A stretch of 64,000 nucleotides of DNA, from the NCBI GenBank assembly GCA_025618425.1, contig CM046842.1, forward strand, positions 30,400,581 to 30,464,580, written 5' to 3'. Position 1 is the first letter of the stretch, and each line of letters opens with the position of its first letter. The notes beneath the pieces are model-generated. The model was given only the letters and a program-made list of their open reading frames with translations, searched no databases and was not told the origin of the DNA. Source of the stretch: Heliocidaris tuberculata. Taxonomy: Eukaryota; Echinodermata; Echinoidea; Camarodonta; Echinometridae. Shown here one piece after another: positions 1-11,708 of the stretch. The position numbers were made by a program, and so were the translations under genes.

Positions 1-58
1 GCATGTATGGATATTCCTTTGTTGTTTGGCAACATTTGCTTCAATGTTGCTGCTACGG

Positions 59-832
59 TAGCCTTTTGACAAGGCCTCGTGACTTGGCTATTTTCCTCGT
101 CATGTTGTGCCTGAGATGAGACTAGCCGAGCCGGGTGAACGCGCGATCGAGCGACTTTAGTCGCGAGGCCTTTTGGAACCTGGGTTTCCATCGTCCGATA
201 TGAATTATTCACGAGTTGACATTCGTATGCTAACACGCCTACCGAGGATTATCGACCAATCACAACGGTATCTGCGGGGCTTGCTTTCCATGTGATTCGT
301 TCATGGTGCCTGCTTGTCCTCCAGCTTGAGCTTGCGATCGAAGATAGTCCTTACACAACGGGATCGCCTGGTAAATAGCGCTTTTGCCATATCCCGTGCG
401 GGAAGGCTCACAAATGCATCCTGTCCTTTGAGGACTGAAAGAATTGCCCTCAGTTGTAAGTTCTTGAAAGCTGAAATTTTCAGCATTTGCGAGGCAAAGT
501 CCGTGCTTTTCAGCAACAATTCTTCTTCGGACGCCATGATTGATGTAGCTTGCACGGGGTGCCGAGGAGATGAAGGCGAATTTGCATACCAAATTTATGC
601 TGACGTCATGCGAAGATACGTTCGCTGATTGGCTCCTACCTATAAGGTAGCAGATCCTCGCTAGGAACAAGGGATTACATAAGAAATACAGGCCAGGTTC
701 CAAAAGGCCCTCGCGACTCACGTCGGTCGATCGCGCATTCACCGGGCTGGGCGGCTAGTCTTGTTATGCAGCCACTACTAGCTTACTTGCCGAGAAAAAT
801 AGCCAAGTCACGAGGGCCTTGTCAAAAGGCTA
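59..832. mobile_element. MULE-like foldback DNA transposon, non-autonomous
   Basis: The two ends are long imperfect inverted repeats of roughly 130-150 bp. The left starts TAGCCTTTTGACAAGGCC and the right is its complement. The arms also share a second block around 130-185 and 690-745. The 9-mer CTGCTACGG stands directly outside both ends (50-58 and 833-841) and reads as a target-site duplication. Long terminal inverted repeats with a 9-bp duplication are the hallmark of Mutator-like elements. No transposase is present. The interior carries a broken RecQ-like helicase fragment on the minus strand. The family assignment is inference from structure alone. Confidence 0.75.
301..555 (-). pseudogene. 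RecQ-like DNA helicase N-terminal fragment, frameshifted
   Basis: On the minus strand, one frame reads a helical segment ending LKGQDAFVSLP. The next residues, TGYGKSAIYQAIPL, continue in another frame. Together they match the Q-motif/Walker A region (motif I, TGYGKS) of RecQ-family helicases, which normally reads GxDxFVSLPTGYGKSxxYQ. The frame changes between the SLP and TGYGKS codons near 385-395, so the helicase frame is broken. Nothing beyond motif I is visible. It lies inside the foldback element at 59-832, so it is either a captured host exon or a relic of an autonomous relative carrying a helicase-like gene. Confidence 0.65.
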
Positions 833-1014
833 CTGCTACGGTTGAGTGCACAACAGACATCGTTTGAAAGATAGTCAAAGCTCATTTGAGCCAAGTGGCA
901 TGATTTACCTGCTGAAACAGAGACAACAACATTCACACAAACAATGGGCGTAAAGTTTATGCACATGTTTAATCAAGACATATAAATATGAGAACCAATA
1001 AATAAATAAAGCCA

Positions 1015-1147
1015 GGGGCCTGTAACATAAAGAGATAAATCAATCTTACTGTTGATATCAATCGTAAGTCTATGGCAAACCATGTACTGGAGAGTTACAA
1101 TAATATTGATCGTAAGATTGATTGTATCTCTTTATGTTACAGGCCCC
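1015..1147. repeat. Palindromic miniature element
   Basis: The left end GGGGCCTGTAACATAAAGAG is mirrored by the right end CTCTTTATGTTACAGGCCCC. The arms run inward through a shared AATCAATCTTAC segment. The whole unit can fold into one hairpin of about 130 bp, typical of a MITE. No coding capacity is visible. Confidence 0.75.
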
Positions 1148-1248
1148 AGAATTCATAACATTCAGTGATCATGGTGATCTTCACTGAAAAGTCCTTTTTC
1201 ATAGTCATTTTGGGCACTTGGACATCGCTTTCAATCTTCCACATGGCG

Positions 1249-1425
1249 TCAGTTTCTCTCGATGCATTTCTGAGCTCGATGGAGCATCGCTGCTATTGGC
1301 CGTACGAAGTGTCTGCCTGTCTGCAAGTCATCCAGGTCTGTAGGTGGGCTGTTGTACACCTTGGACATCAGGAACCCCCAGACGAAGAAGTCCATGGGTG
1401 TTAAGTCTGGAGATCTTGGGGGTCA
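1249..1425 (-). pseudogene. Mariner/IS630-type transposase C-terminal fragment
   Basis: The minus strand reads PPRSPDLTPMDFFVWGFLMS, then about 40 further residues ending KCIERN and a stop at 1249. The SPDL(T/N)PxDFxxWG block is the hallmark around the last catalytic acidic residue of Tc1/mariner/IS630-type DDE transposases. The tryptophan expected just before PPRSPDL is a TGA here, and no upstream catalytic domain was seen, so this is a dead fragment. The 3' end looks natural. Confidence 0.7.
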
Positions 1426-2211
1426 TTCCAAAGGAGCCATTTAACATTAGCTTTAAATTCAAATTCAAATTCAAATTCAATTCGGTTTTATCAATCTTTC
1501 ATTTATTGCAACCATAGGTTGGATTTTGTACAAAGGAATAAAAAATGGTTGACAATATTGTATATCTTACTATAAAAATACAAAGATTGATCACATACAT
1601 AAAAACAGCATGTGTATGTGAAATACTCATATAACAATGAAACTCTGTAAAATAGGGAAGAAAACGAATATCAGAACCTATACTGAAAAAAAAACAACAA
1701 CAACAACAACAAAAAACCGTTACATATTAAATACTGAATGAACAAAACAGTGGACTCAGTAAATATTCTATGATTTCAAAGAATAGAGGTTAAACAGAGC
1801 TCAAACAGAGCGTCTATATGAGAGCGTCTATATGTTATAGTAAGAAAGTTTTATTTGATCTCGACTAAAAGTCCGAAGACTAACAATTCAATCATTATTA
1901 TAAGAAACAACAACAAAAGCCCCTTGCCTAATTTGGAATAACTCAATTATCATTACAAAAGGCTTTTTTGCTCATTGTGCAGTCTCATCCAAATCAGACA
2001 AGGCATTGCTGATGTTGGCGCAAATGGGTTTTCACCCGGACACATTAATTGATTCCTATCCAGTAAATTCATTACTGATTCCCAACAAATGTGGTATCAA
2101 ATAAAACTGGAAGAGTTATTCTATCTAACTGTGGTGCAAGAACCATGATATTTCTATCATATTTTTAATGTAAGCATTTTAAAAAGTGTAACAATTTTTC
2201 TGACTCGTACT

Positions 2212-2229
2212 GTATATATGTATATATAT

Positions 2230-2306
<77 letters not shown>
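2212..2306. repeat. (TA)n/(TG)n compound microsatellite
   Basis: An alternating TA tract of about 70 bp passes directly into a TG tract of about 22 bp. Reading frames across it are low-complexity artefacts. Confidence 0.95.
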
Positions 2307-2307
<1 letters not shown>

Positions 2308-2559
2308 ATGTATATGGATAAGCATTAAATAATGTTGTAGTTGAATATGAGAGATTTGAACATTTTGCATGATAGGCCTATATGAGCCCATGCAAGTCAC
2401 CCGATCCGTTGGAACAAAAAAAAAAAAAAAAAAAAAATCTACATGTGCCACCTAATACCATAGGGAGGAACCTGGTAGATTGTCGAAAGCCATGATAACT
2501 GCAATTTCCACGTATACCTTCTATGTAACATTTGCTTCCTTTCTTTTCCCAGTCTCCTT

Positions 2560-2726
2560 CCTCTCTCTCACTCTCTCTCTCTCTCTCCCTCGTTCTCACC
2601 CCTTCCCATCCCCTCTCTCTCTCTCAACACCCTCTCTCACCCTACCTGTCTCTCAGTCCATCATCTTGCTCTATTATTTTGCTCTCAGGCCCCCTCGGCT
2701 CCCCCCCCCCCTCTCTCTCTCTCTCT

Positions 2727-2774
<48 letters not shown>

Positions 2775-2815
2775 GTACATTTCATCCCACTCTCTCTCTC
2801 TCTCTCTTCGTTTAC
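2560..2815. repeat. CT-rich and (CA)n microsatellite cluster
   Basis: Pyrimidine-rich CT runs are followed by a (CA)n tract at about 2729-2771 and another CT run. The serine/leucine-rich and histidine/threonine-rich reading frames here come from the repeats. Confidence 0.93.
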
Positions 2816-2981
2816 TGATTATGTCACACTCTGTAAGAATATATTACTATGATTATAACATTGATAGAGTATTGACTGAAGTCCAAATACCTGAAGTCAG
2901 TAACTCACCCTTCATCTGTTGGTCGAGTATGAAGAATGTGAATGCGAGCTTCAAATACTGTTAAAAGAAAAGGTTAAAGAT

Positions 2982-2982
<1 letters not shown>

Positions 2983-3042
<60 letters not shown>
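2983..3042. repeat. (AT)n microsatellite
   Basis: About 60 bp of uninterrupted alternating A and T. Confidence 0.95.
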
Positions 3043-3045
<3 letters not shown>

Positions 3046-3665
3046 GTGCGTCTCAGAAAAAAAACCCCGAAGGCCTAAAACAAGGATTGTTGTGACCAAA
3101 CTATGTGCTCTATGACAACAATTATCTATTTTCCATAAAACTAGAAGTATAACGCTTTTAAATGATACCTTGATGGCATCCATCCGTACATATTTTACCG
3201 AGTAGCAGTATTTAGAAAATGACATGTAAAAACTCAGTTGTGCCAGATTTGAGTAAAACCGTTAAAACGTTGGGATCACATGCGAACATGACCCAAATGT
3301 AACATGACTTTTTAAACCCTATAGGAGAAGACTGTTTTCATCTATTCCATCTATTTCATTTCTGTATGCTCGCTGGCATGGCTTAGCGAGTGATCATGAT
3401 ATGAGGACTTAAGAAATTATAATACTATAGGATTCCCGTTTATTTTAACACTTTTTTAAATGCAATTTCATAATTTTTTTTTTCATTCAATTTCGTCCCG
3501 AAACTTCGTGATCTTGCACATCTCATGGTCATTTTCGTCTTTGGTCATTCATTTTCGAACTTTGTCCAATCAGTTACATCATTCGTATTCCATCAAAGTT
3601 CTTCGAAGTCAAACCAATTTCATAGTCCCGGTACACATGCCAATTAAAAGTTTCTACATTTTCAT

Positions 3666-3929
3666 CAGGGGCGGCGCCAGGGTATTTTGATAGGAGGGGC
3701 AAGACGACTTAAAGATGACGTCATATTTTTCTCCATTAAATAACAGGGGTAATATAGAGTTATATGTTTAAGACCTCTCTTTTTAATACTCCTCTTTCTT
3801 CTTTCTTCCCTTTTCTTCCCTTTTCTTCCTCCTTTTCTTCTTTTTTCTTTCTTTCTTCTTTTTTCACTACTTGAAAAATCATAGGGGGGGGCGGTCGCCC
3901 CCTCTGCCCCCCCTGTAGCGCCGCCCCTG
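3666..3929. mobile_element. hAT-like miniature transposon
   Basis: The element begins CAGGGGCGGCGCCAGG and ends GTAGCGCCGCCCCTG, forming terminal inverted repeats. The 8-mer ATTTTCAT flanks it perfectly at 3658-3665 and 3930-3937. CAG...CTG ends plus an 8-bp duplication are diagnostic of the hAT superfamily. The interior is a C/T-rich tract with no transposase. Confidence 0.85.
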
Positions 3930-3937
3930 ATTTTCAT

Positions 3938-5776
3938 ATATCTTATGATATATAAATGAGGAGGTATACATGGATTATGAAAAAGGCGTCTGTTTTGTTC
4001 TTGGATGGTTTTAGTTCAATGTCTTGTCTATCCGGACAATTTGAAAGAAGTTCTTTTGAAATTGATTGCCCGAAGATGAATTCGATCATTAACATTCTGT
4101 AGCGGATCTTAAGGTAAGACGAATTCGAATGAAATCTGATGAAAATGAAAGGACAAATGTTGAAAGTGATTGCCTATTGACCAACTTGAAAGAAAAATGA
4201 CGAAATTAACGTTGACATTTGCACATTACAGGGTTCTCTGGACGAAATTGAAGTGAACAGTGATGAAATTGAATGAAAAAAAAATGGACGGTAAAACCTA
4301 TATTATATGGAATCTTAAGTTTGTAAGGCTGTCATTAAAGTTTATACTTCCCTTATCGATAGGTGAGCTCGGCTATCCCAACAAATCTCTCTCAATCTTC
4401 AATCTTCAGAATTTTTTTTTTATAAAAGCAATGTACTTTACCTGCAATCAGCATCAATTTAACTAATATGTCAAAATGTAATGTAAGTTTACAAATAATT
4501 TAGATAGTAAAAAGAGAGAAAAAATATTCCATTATTATTGAATATAGAAGATACTTACCATACTGGTACATCTAACACTCAGGAAACTCCGTATCAACAT
4601 GGGCAGAATGTTTTGAGATTCAAACTCTATGGCAACGAATTTCCATCTCCATCATATTTGCTATCAAATTTGAGTATCCCGCTTTTTCGAAGGATGGGGG
4701 TGATAAGGGATAGATCCAAATCAGAGTAACCATGGTAACGACAAGTCGATAAAGATGGACCATACAATATGCTCTCATTATCTTTACGACGTGTGCTGAT
4801 ATCAGGATGAAATATCTAAATATCCTTCTTCTTTTCTTTTTTTTTTTTTTTTTTGGGGGGGGGGATAAGCAAGGGTACCAATCCCCCCCCCCTTGGCTAC
4901 GTCAGCCTCTACGTACGTGCTAAAATTGGATAAGTTCAATTTTTCATCATAGACTATTCTGTTCAGCTCTCGTAATGCCAACGGGAAAATTAGATGAATA
5001 ATATACAGATTTTGGCAAAGTAGCGTGTTGCCTTGATGATAATGGGTTCCTATACTTAAACGATACATCATTTACCGATTAACAGAGGAACTTCATGAAT
5101 TATTAACTGGAAAAGCATAAAAACATATATTAGGTTATTTTATTGATACACGAACGTTCACAAAATGGAGGTTTTAATAGTCATATTTGTACCAACATTT
5201 GAGAGCATTCAGCGTAATGGGTAGGGAGTTATGAAATTTCAAGTGAAACGAATTCTCTAACTTTGTAAAAGAGAGGAAGTCTTTTAGGAAACTTGTGATT
5301 AAAAATAGTGGAAACCACTCTCCAAAGAGTAATTCAAACAACAACGTTGGAGCGGATTCAGCTACAAAATTAAGTGTTCTTGATAGTTGAGAGTACTGGT
5401 TAGATTGAGATGTAGAATGCCCCCCTCCCAATTGACCATGTATATTGCACGGGGCGATAAAACGTCAAATATTGCGTGCTCTGTTTTTTTTTTTTTTTTT
5501 TTTTTTTTACACAGCTATAATGGACGAATAGCGACACTTTGACAGCTATCAACCCATCTCCATCCACCGAATCTAACAATATTGTTAATCCCCTCACGAT
5601 CGGCCTGATAATGAATATTTGATTCTAATGTCGGTTTCCACGACTACCGTAGTATTTAATAGAGCCCGCGAGTGGCGGGAGCTATCAAATATCTGTCCCA
5701 TAAAGTCAAGCATCTGATTCACCAATGAATTATGAATCAGAAAAACTGTGAAAGAGGTGAACGCAAACAGACCTCT
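3938..5776. other. Intergenic DNA, no gene recognised
   Basis: AT-rich unique-looking sequence with homopolymer T/G runs near 4838-4862 and 5484-5508. The short reading frames here show no recognisable motif and no splice-supported continuation. Confidence 0.6.
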
Positions 5777-5929
5777 CATTGGCGTAGCCAGGATTTTTCA
5801 AAAGAGGGGGCCAGACGTGAAGGATCTAACCGCGTAGCAGGAATTCATTTTTTTTTTTTTTTGGGGGGGGGGGTTGTTGTGAGAACGCGAAGCGTGCGAA
5901 ATTGGTGATGAGCACGCAGGGGGTGGTTG

Positions 5930-6290
5930 CAGGGAGGGGGAGTTTCCCCCTCCCGCGCGAAGCGCGAAAGCTTTGACGTTTTATAGCAAATTTGAGAGAA
6001 AGATAACGGCTCGTAGCACTTTTTTTTAGGCGGAAAATTAGTTAGACGCCCAGACTGCTTTTCAATTATTTGGACGCAATACTGCACTGTATAACAGGGA
6101 TGGGCGCAGGGAGGGGGAGTTTCCCCCCTCAAGCGCGAAGCGCGAAAGCTCTGACGTTTTATAGCAAATTTGAGAAAAAGATAACGGCTCGCAGCACCTT
6201 TTTTAAAGCGGAAATTTAGTTCGACGCCCCGACTGCTTTTCAATTATTTGGACGCAATACTGCACTGTATGTAACAGGGGTGGGCGCAAG
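5930..6290. repeat. Two copies of subterminal repeat
   Basis: Two head-to-tail copies of a roughly 170-bp block share the segments GCGCGAAGCGCGAAAGCT, a TTTTATAGCAAATTTGAG segment and AAGATAACGGCTCG. The same block recurs near the other end of the composite element (9225-9540). Confidence 0.85.
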
Positions 6291-6348
6291 TTTGGCATTC
6301 TCTTGTGGTAAGACGTCTAAACAGTAAAAGTAATAAAGCCCTACTAAT

Positions 6349-6560
6349 TACCCACGCCGATGAAATCGGCAGGGTTATGTAAAGGGTTCCGTATGTTTGT
6401 ATGTTTGTTACCCACGCCGATGACATCGGCAGGGTTATGTAAAGGGTTCCGTATGTTTGTATGTTTTTTTGTTACCCACGCCGATGAAATCGGCAGGGTT
6501 ATGTAAAGGGTTCCGTATGTTTGTATGTTTTTTTGTTTGTTTGTTTGTTTGTTTGTGTAC
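6349..6560. repeat. 60-bp minisatellite with internal hairpin
   Basis: Three units each read CCCACGCCGATGAAATCGGC, then a shared GTTATGTAAAGGGTTCC segment and a TTTG-rich tail. Each unit contains a small hairpin (CCGAT/ATCGG). Antisense frames over it show the periodic repeat. Confidence 0.9.
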
Positions 6561-6923
6561 AAGATAACTAGAGAACGGGTGAACGGATTTGCACCAAATT
6601 TTCAGGGATTGTTTGGATAGTAACAGGAAAGAATCCACTAAATTTTGGTGATGATTGTTTGATCCCAGCAAATTCTGTGAGACTTTCTAGTTTTGACTCT
6701 GTAGTATAGTATATGTAAAGATCACCGTTTCGCACGTATCAGATTTAAGGAGTCGATACCGATATCCCAACAAAGCTCATCGATAGCTTAACACTGGTAA
6801 TGGCGTCAGCACCATTCTCAACGAAGAAAAAAAAAATGTTTTTAACTACTGATTTATTAGTCTAGAATATCGTAAAATTGCCCGAGTAGTCCGGTGATTC
6901 TAAAAGCAATCCTTATTTGATCT

Positions 6924-7555
6924 AGAGACCGGTAAGAAACTTCACAGAAATGGATAGTATTGATAGGAACAGTAAGTTTAGATTTAATTTCTCTCGAGTT
7001 TCTCACTTGCAGCAGAAAATGCTGCGGTAGCCAATATGCAGCTAGACGCCGGATCGGACGGCCCAGCGCGTACATGGCTATACGCTAACGGCCAAATTTC
7101 GGGCATCGGCTCAGATTAGCCGTGAAGCCTTACTTTTGCATTGTGATTGTTGATTTAGAACTCATCCTAGTTAATAATGTGGATTCTCTGGGTCTTTTAC
7201 TACGGAATATCGAACATCATATTTATAAAATCTATCTGGAAAGAGACCGGTAAGAAACTTCACAGAAATGGATAGTATTGATAGGAACAGTAAGTTTAGA
7301 TTTAATTTCTCTCGAGTTTCTCACTTGCAGCAGAAAATGCTGCGGTAGCTATAAATGCAGCTAGACGCCGGATCGGACGGCCCAGCGCGTACATGGCAAA
7401 CGGCCAAATTTCGGGCATCGGCTCAGATTAGCCGTGAAGTTTCATTACTTTTGCATTGTGATTGTTGATTTAGAACTCATCCTAGTTAATAATGTGGATT
7501 CTCTGGGTCTTTTACTACGGAATATCGAACATCATATTTATCAAATCTATCTGGA
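6924..7555. repeat. Tandem duplication of a ~315-bp segment
   Basis: The segment starting AGAGACCGGTAAGAAACTTC at 6924 recurs almost unchanged at 7244. It shares internal landmarks such as GCTAGACGCCGGATCGGACG and GGAATATCGAACATCATATT. Small indels separate the copies, so this is an old duplication rather than an assembly duplicate. Confidence 0.9.
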
Positions 7556-8127
7556 AAAAAAACTAGGTAGGATTTTTTATTCACTCATTCCGCCCCTTTA
7601 AAAAGCAAAGGTAGATCTAGTTCCTTTCCGTGTGCTCTAGATCGAACGTTGGACTAAATGTTGGCCTAGATTTAATTTCAGACCTATATGAACATACTAC
7701 CTCATAACACCTGTAAAATTACACTTCGAATGATGCCTACTGACTTTTTTTTCACGGCTAATCCCCCAAATTTCCCGTATCTAGCATACAAGTAGCAACA
7801 CCAGCACCAACACCGAACGTGAAATGAAAATTTCTTAATCCCTAGGGTATAGTGTTAGTGAACGGAATTTTGTACATGAAATTAAACACCGGCTGCAAAG
7901 CTCGGTTCAGCAGACAACATCTGACAAAAATTAAACACCGGCAACCGGAACTACGTCAGAAAATCAGAGGTCAACACCTAACACCGACTGATTTTTTTCT
8001 CGTTTCATAGTCGGTGTTAGATCATGATTTCGCGGCAAAATAAACACTAACCACAAACACCAACACCGAGCGTGAAATCACCCAATGTAGATTTCAGTTT
8101 TGACCCCATAGTATAGTATTGCAACTA

Positions 8128-8827
8128 CACTGTAAAAAATTTGTTTAGTTTCTAAACACTTTTCTGTGACAGATTTAAAACACTGCGACGTGTTTGGTTT
8201 AAGAGCTAAACCCATGTGTTTAAGAGCTAAACACATGTGCCTATTTTTTTCATCTTTCAGCACGCCTTAGGTGTTTACTAGATGAACATGTTTACCTTTT
8301 AAATGGTTCTAATGTATAGGCTAAACACCAAATGTTTACAAAATAATCATTTGGTGTTTACAGCTGTTTAAATACTAAACAGTGTGTGTGATTATGGTGT
8401 AAACATTTGGCGTTTAGCCTATACATTAGAACCATTTAAAAGGTAAGCATGTTTATCTAATAAACACCTAGGCGTGATGAAAATAAGCACAGAATGTGTT
8501 TAGCTCTTAACTTAGCTACAATATATAAACACGTGGTGTTTACACCATAATCACACACACTGTTTAGTATTTAAACAGGTGTAAACACTAAATGATTAAG
8601 GTGTAAACATTTGGTGTTTAGCCTATACATTGGAACCATTTAAAAGGTAAACATGTTTATCTAGTAAACACCTAAGGCGTGCTGAAAGATGAAAAAAATA
8701 GGCACATGTGTTTAGCTCTTAAACACATGGGTTTAGCTCTTAAACCCGTACAATATATAAACACGTCGCAGTGTTTTAAATCTGTCACAGAAATAAACAT
8801 GTCACATGTCGCATTTTTTTTACAGTG
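8128..8827. mobile_element. 700-bp palindromic MITE with TA duplication
   Basis: It starts CACTGTAAAAAAT and ends ATTTTTTTTACAGTG, flanked by TA at 8126-8127 and 8828-8829. Arms of about 300 bp mirror each other and contain repeated GTGTTTA/TAAACAC motifs. There is no coding capacity. The TA target points to a Tc1/mariner-type or related transposase. Confidence 0.8.
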
Positions 8828-9224
8828 TACTCTGTAGCACCGCCAAGGCGTGGGTCTGCCGCCTTTGACGGCCCCTCTAGTTGGTAAGTCCATTTAGTTG
8901 TTCATTCAATCATAATTATACAATAATTACATGTATAAATGAATGCGTATTAATTGTTTCTATTACATTCTTTTGTTTATATTGCAGAATGTAATCTACT
9001 CGTATACTACTCGTATACTACTCGTATATCTACTTGTATGCTACTTGAATACTACTCTACATCTGCTTGTATATAATTATTACTCCAATACTCTGCACCC
9101 ATATATCTCACTTTATTCTCTGTAATAAAGTTATGAATAACGTTACGATTCAAATATAGACTCAAAACTTGTATCATTGAAGTACGTAAACCAGGAAACT
9201 CCTCGAAGTAGAGGCAGCCACACC

Positions 9225-9540
9225 CCCCCCTCCCGTGCGAAGCGCGAAAGCTCTGACGTTTTATAGCAAATTTGAGAGAAGATAACGGCTCGTAGCACCT
9301 TTTTTTAGGAGGAAAGTTATAGTTCGACGCCCTGACTGCTTTTCAATAATTTGGAAACAATATTTTACTGTATGTAACAGGTGTGGGTGCAGGGAAGGGG
9401 GAGTTATTTCCCCCTTCCCGCGCGAAGCGCGAAAACTACGACGTTTTAGCAAATGATTGAAAGGTAACAGCTCGTAGCGCCTTTTTAGGCTTATTTGTCT
9501 CACTTCTCCCGCTTTATGGCTCTCGCTTTTTTTTAGGGGC
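9225..9540. repeat. Two further copies of the subterminal repeat
   Basis: Same GCGCGAAGCGCGAAA-containing block as at 5930-6290, in the same orientation, just inside the right end of the composite hAT-like element. Confidence 0.85.
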
Positions 9541-9956
9541 TTAATAGGGGGCAGTGCCCCCTTGGGCCCCCCTGGGTACGCCTATGAGACCACTGTTGTT
9601 CTACATAGAAGTTAATCAATGCAAAAAAAGTAAACTCTTACCTTTAAAATGCTTAAAAGACTAGTCCACTGAAAAAATATCTTCGGTATATTGCAAATTG
9701 TAAATATTTTTTCTAAAATTTGTTTTCGATCGATTTGGATATATTCGACTAACCTTGCAATGTCAGGGACTGTTTGAGTATCAAATTTGTTAACAAATGT
9801 AAAATGATTAAGAACAAGAACAAATTAGAAGCAAAAATAGGAGTTCAAGACTGCGAGGGTATAATCAACGAAGTGTTATTAGATCTTGTGAAATGTGTAC
9901 CCAAATCAATTTAGATGTAATAAGTTTCACTAGATCGCTTTCGGGCAGTATTATAG

Positions 9957-10280
9957 GTCTCGGACCTCAAGGTCTCGAGAAAACCGCTCGAGACGTATCG
10001 AGACCCGTCTAAAAAAAAAAAAAAAAAAAAAACCCTGCAAAGTTTGGAGAGATTGTTTTCCTTCCTAATTAATGAAATAGTAGTAAATTCAAGATATTTT
10101 TGTTAACTCTCTCTTTATTTTTTAATAAGGGTAGCATTTAAAGTTTGTTGGGTTTCATTTTCCTTTAAACTTAATAAGGTCTCGGTCTCGGTCTTGGTCA
10201 CAGTTTCTATAAATCTCGGTCTCGGAACATTTGGTCTCTGTCTCGGTCTCGTTCTGGGCTTTGAGGCCTCGACTACAACG
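9957..10280. repeat. GAGACC/GGTCTC-rich dispersed repeat
   Basis: Dense GGTCTCG and CGAGACC motifs occur on both sides of a poly(A) stretch, with opposite sense at the two ends (foldback). Related GAGACCAAGACC-type sequence occurs at about 23758-23900 and 24925-25060, and GAGATCAAGATC-type sequence at 15850-16260. Confidence 0.65.
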
Positions 10281-10504
10281 CTGCTATCGGGTGATGTGTT
10301 TTAAGTACTAGCTAATTATTTATTTTAAAGAATAAGTTCTTACGAATTTCTGACATATGCGAGGTTTTGGGAATCATCAAAATAGAAACTGACCCAATCT
10401 CGTTGAAAAACACATGCACTGCACACAGAAATGGGTATGTGGGACTGCACACACATGTGGCATGGATGCTCGACCCGAACACTTCAGCTATTTCTCGTCA
10501 AAAA

Positions 10505-11215
10505 GTGCCCTTTTTATTTGTGAAAAATGCCCCCGATTATCTCTGGTAAGTGCCCTTCCCCCTTCTGATAAGTGCCCTTTTTTCTCCTTTTGATAAATGC
10601 CCCTTTCCAAATCTGATAATAATTGCCTCTTATAAGTGTCCTTTTCTCCTTCTGATAAGTGCAATTTTACTTCCGATAGGTGTCCCCTTTTTTCTTTCTA
10701 CTAAGCGCCCTTTTCCCTTCTGATAAGTGCCCCTAATTTCTTTCTATTTTGTGCCCTTTTCTCCTTTGATAAGTGCATTTTTACTTCTGATTGGTACCCA
10801 TTTTCCATTCTAATAAGTGCCCACGTTCCCCTCCTGATAATTAAGTGCCCCTTTTCAAATCTGATAAGAAGCCCCCTCTTATCTTCTAACAAGTGCCCCT
10901 TTCACTATCTACACTCTAAAAACTAAAGTGTTAAATCACCATTTAAAAGGGCCGAGAAGTGAAACTTTTTCAAAATTGTAGATTAACACTTTCAACATGC
11001 TGGATACAACACTATAAAGGCTGAATCCAGCAGTTTAAAAGAGTTGATCTACTATTTTGAAAAAGTTGTCACTCCTCGGCCCTTTTAAATGGTGACTTAA
11101 CACTTTAGTTTTAAGAGTGTAACGTGTGCCCTTTTCCTCTTCTCATAAGTGTCCCTTTTCACCTCTTATAAGTGCCCCTTTCCTCTTCTTATAAATGCCC
11201 CCTTTTAATTTACCT
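10505..11215. repeat. Degenerate ~22-bp minisatellite
   Basis: Many imperfect copies of AAGTGCCCTTTTCTCCTTCT followed by GATA run across the interval. The array is split by the palindromic element at 10912-11119, so the array is older than that insertion. Confidence 0.85.
10912..11119. mobile_element. Palindromic MITE inserted in minisatellite
   Basis: It starts CACTCTAAAAACTAAAGTG and ends with its complement, flanked by TA at 10910-10911 and 11120-11121. The arms also share an ATTTAAAAGGGCCGAG segment. Its ends resemble those of the 8128-8827 element in architecture and TA target. Confidence 0.82.
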
Positions 11216-11708
11216 ATATATATTTCCCACTGTTTCTTTCTCCAAAAAAAAAGCCATATCTATATATAGCTTCACAGTATCGGTGCGGCTTATGTCATGC
11301 AGGTACCCATTACTACAACTACAATGTAAGGCAGTGAATCTGACGGCAACAGGGGCATAATGCCTACCCCCCCCCCCCTCCCCCGCGAAAGATTTCTCAT
11401 TCCACTCACTCGAATGTGCCCATAATTTACACCAAGTAAGGGCAATATTTTCTGAAAATTTCCCCCAAACTCGATCGCTTCGCTCGCTAGCTCTTATAAT
11501 ACATAATGAAATCAAACAGATCTCATAAAGTATGTCGATATCGATGTAATCCTAAAGAAAAACGACAGGGTTAATGTACGAATTAAAAGATCATTCGACA
11601 TTCCCCCCAAATTAATTTGATGTTGTCATTTTCATTATATCGCTGTAAACATGGTATATAATGCAGGAAAACGAAAAAAGTCTGAAAACTTTTGCTCGCT
11701 CTCACAAA

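Larger units (their letters stand above)
5777..9586. mobile_element. Composite hAT-like element, about 3.8 kb
   Basis: The left end CATTGGCGTAGCCAGG is inverted at the right end as CCTGGGTACGCCTATG. The flanks agacctct (5769-5776) and agaccact (9587-9594) match at 7 of 8 bases and read as an aged 8-bp target duplication. Both ends carry copies of the same roughly 170-bp GC-rich subterminal repeat. No transposase frame remains. The interior has been filled by a 60-bp minisatellite, a 315-bp tandem duplication and a 700-bp palindromic element. That the two ends belong to one insertion is inference. Confidence 0.6.

Noticed and set aside
1165..1404. 79-codon + strand protein
   Set aside because: It is the antisense shadow of the mariner-type transposase tail on the minus strand.
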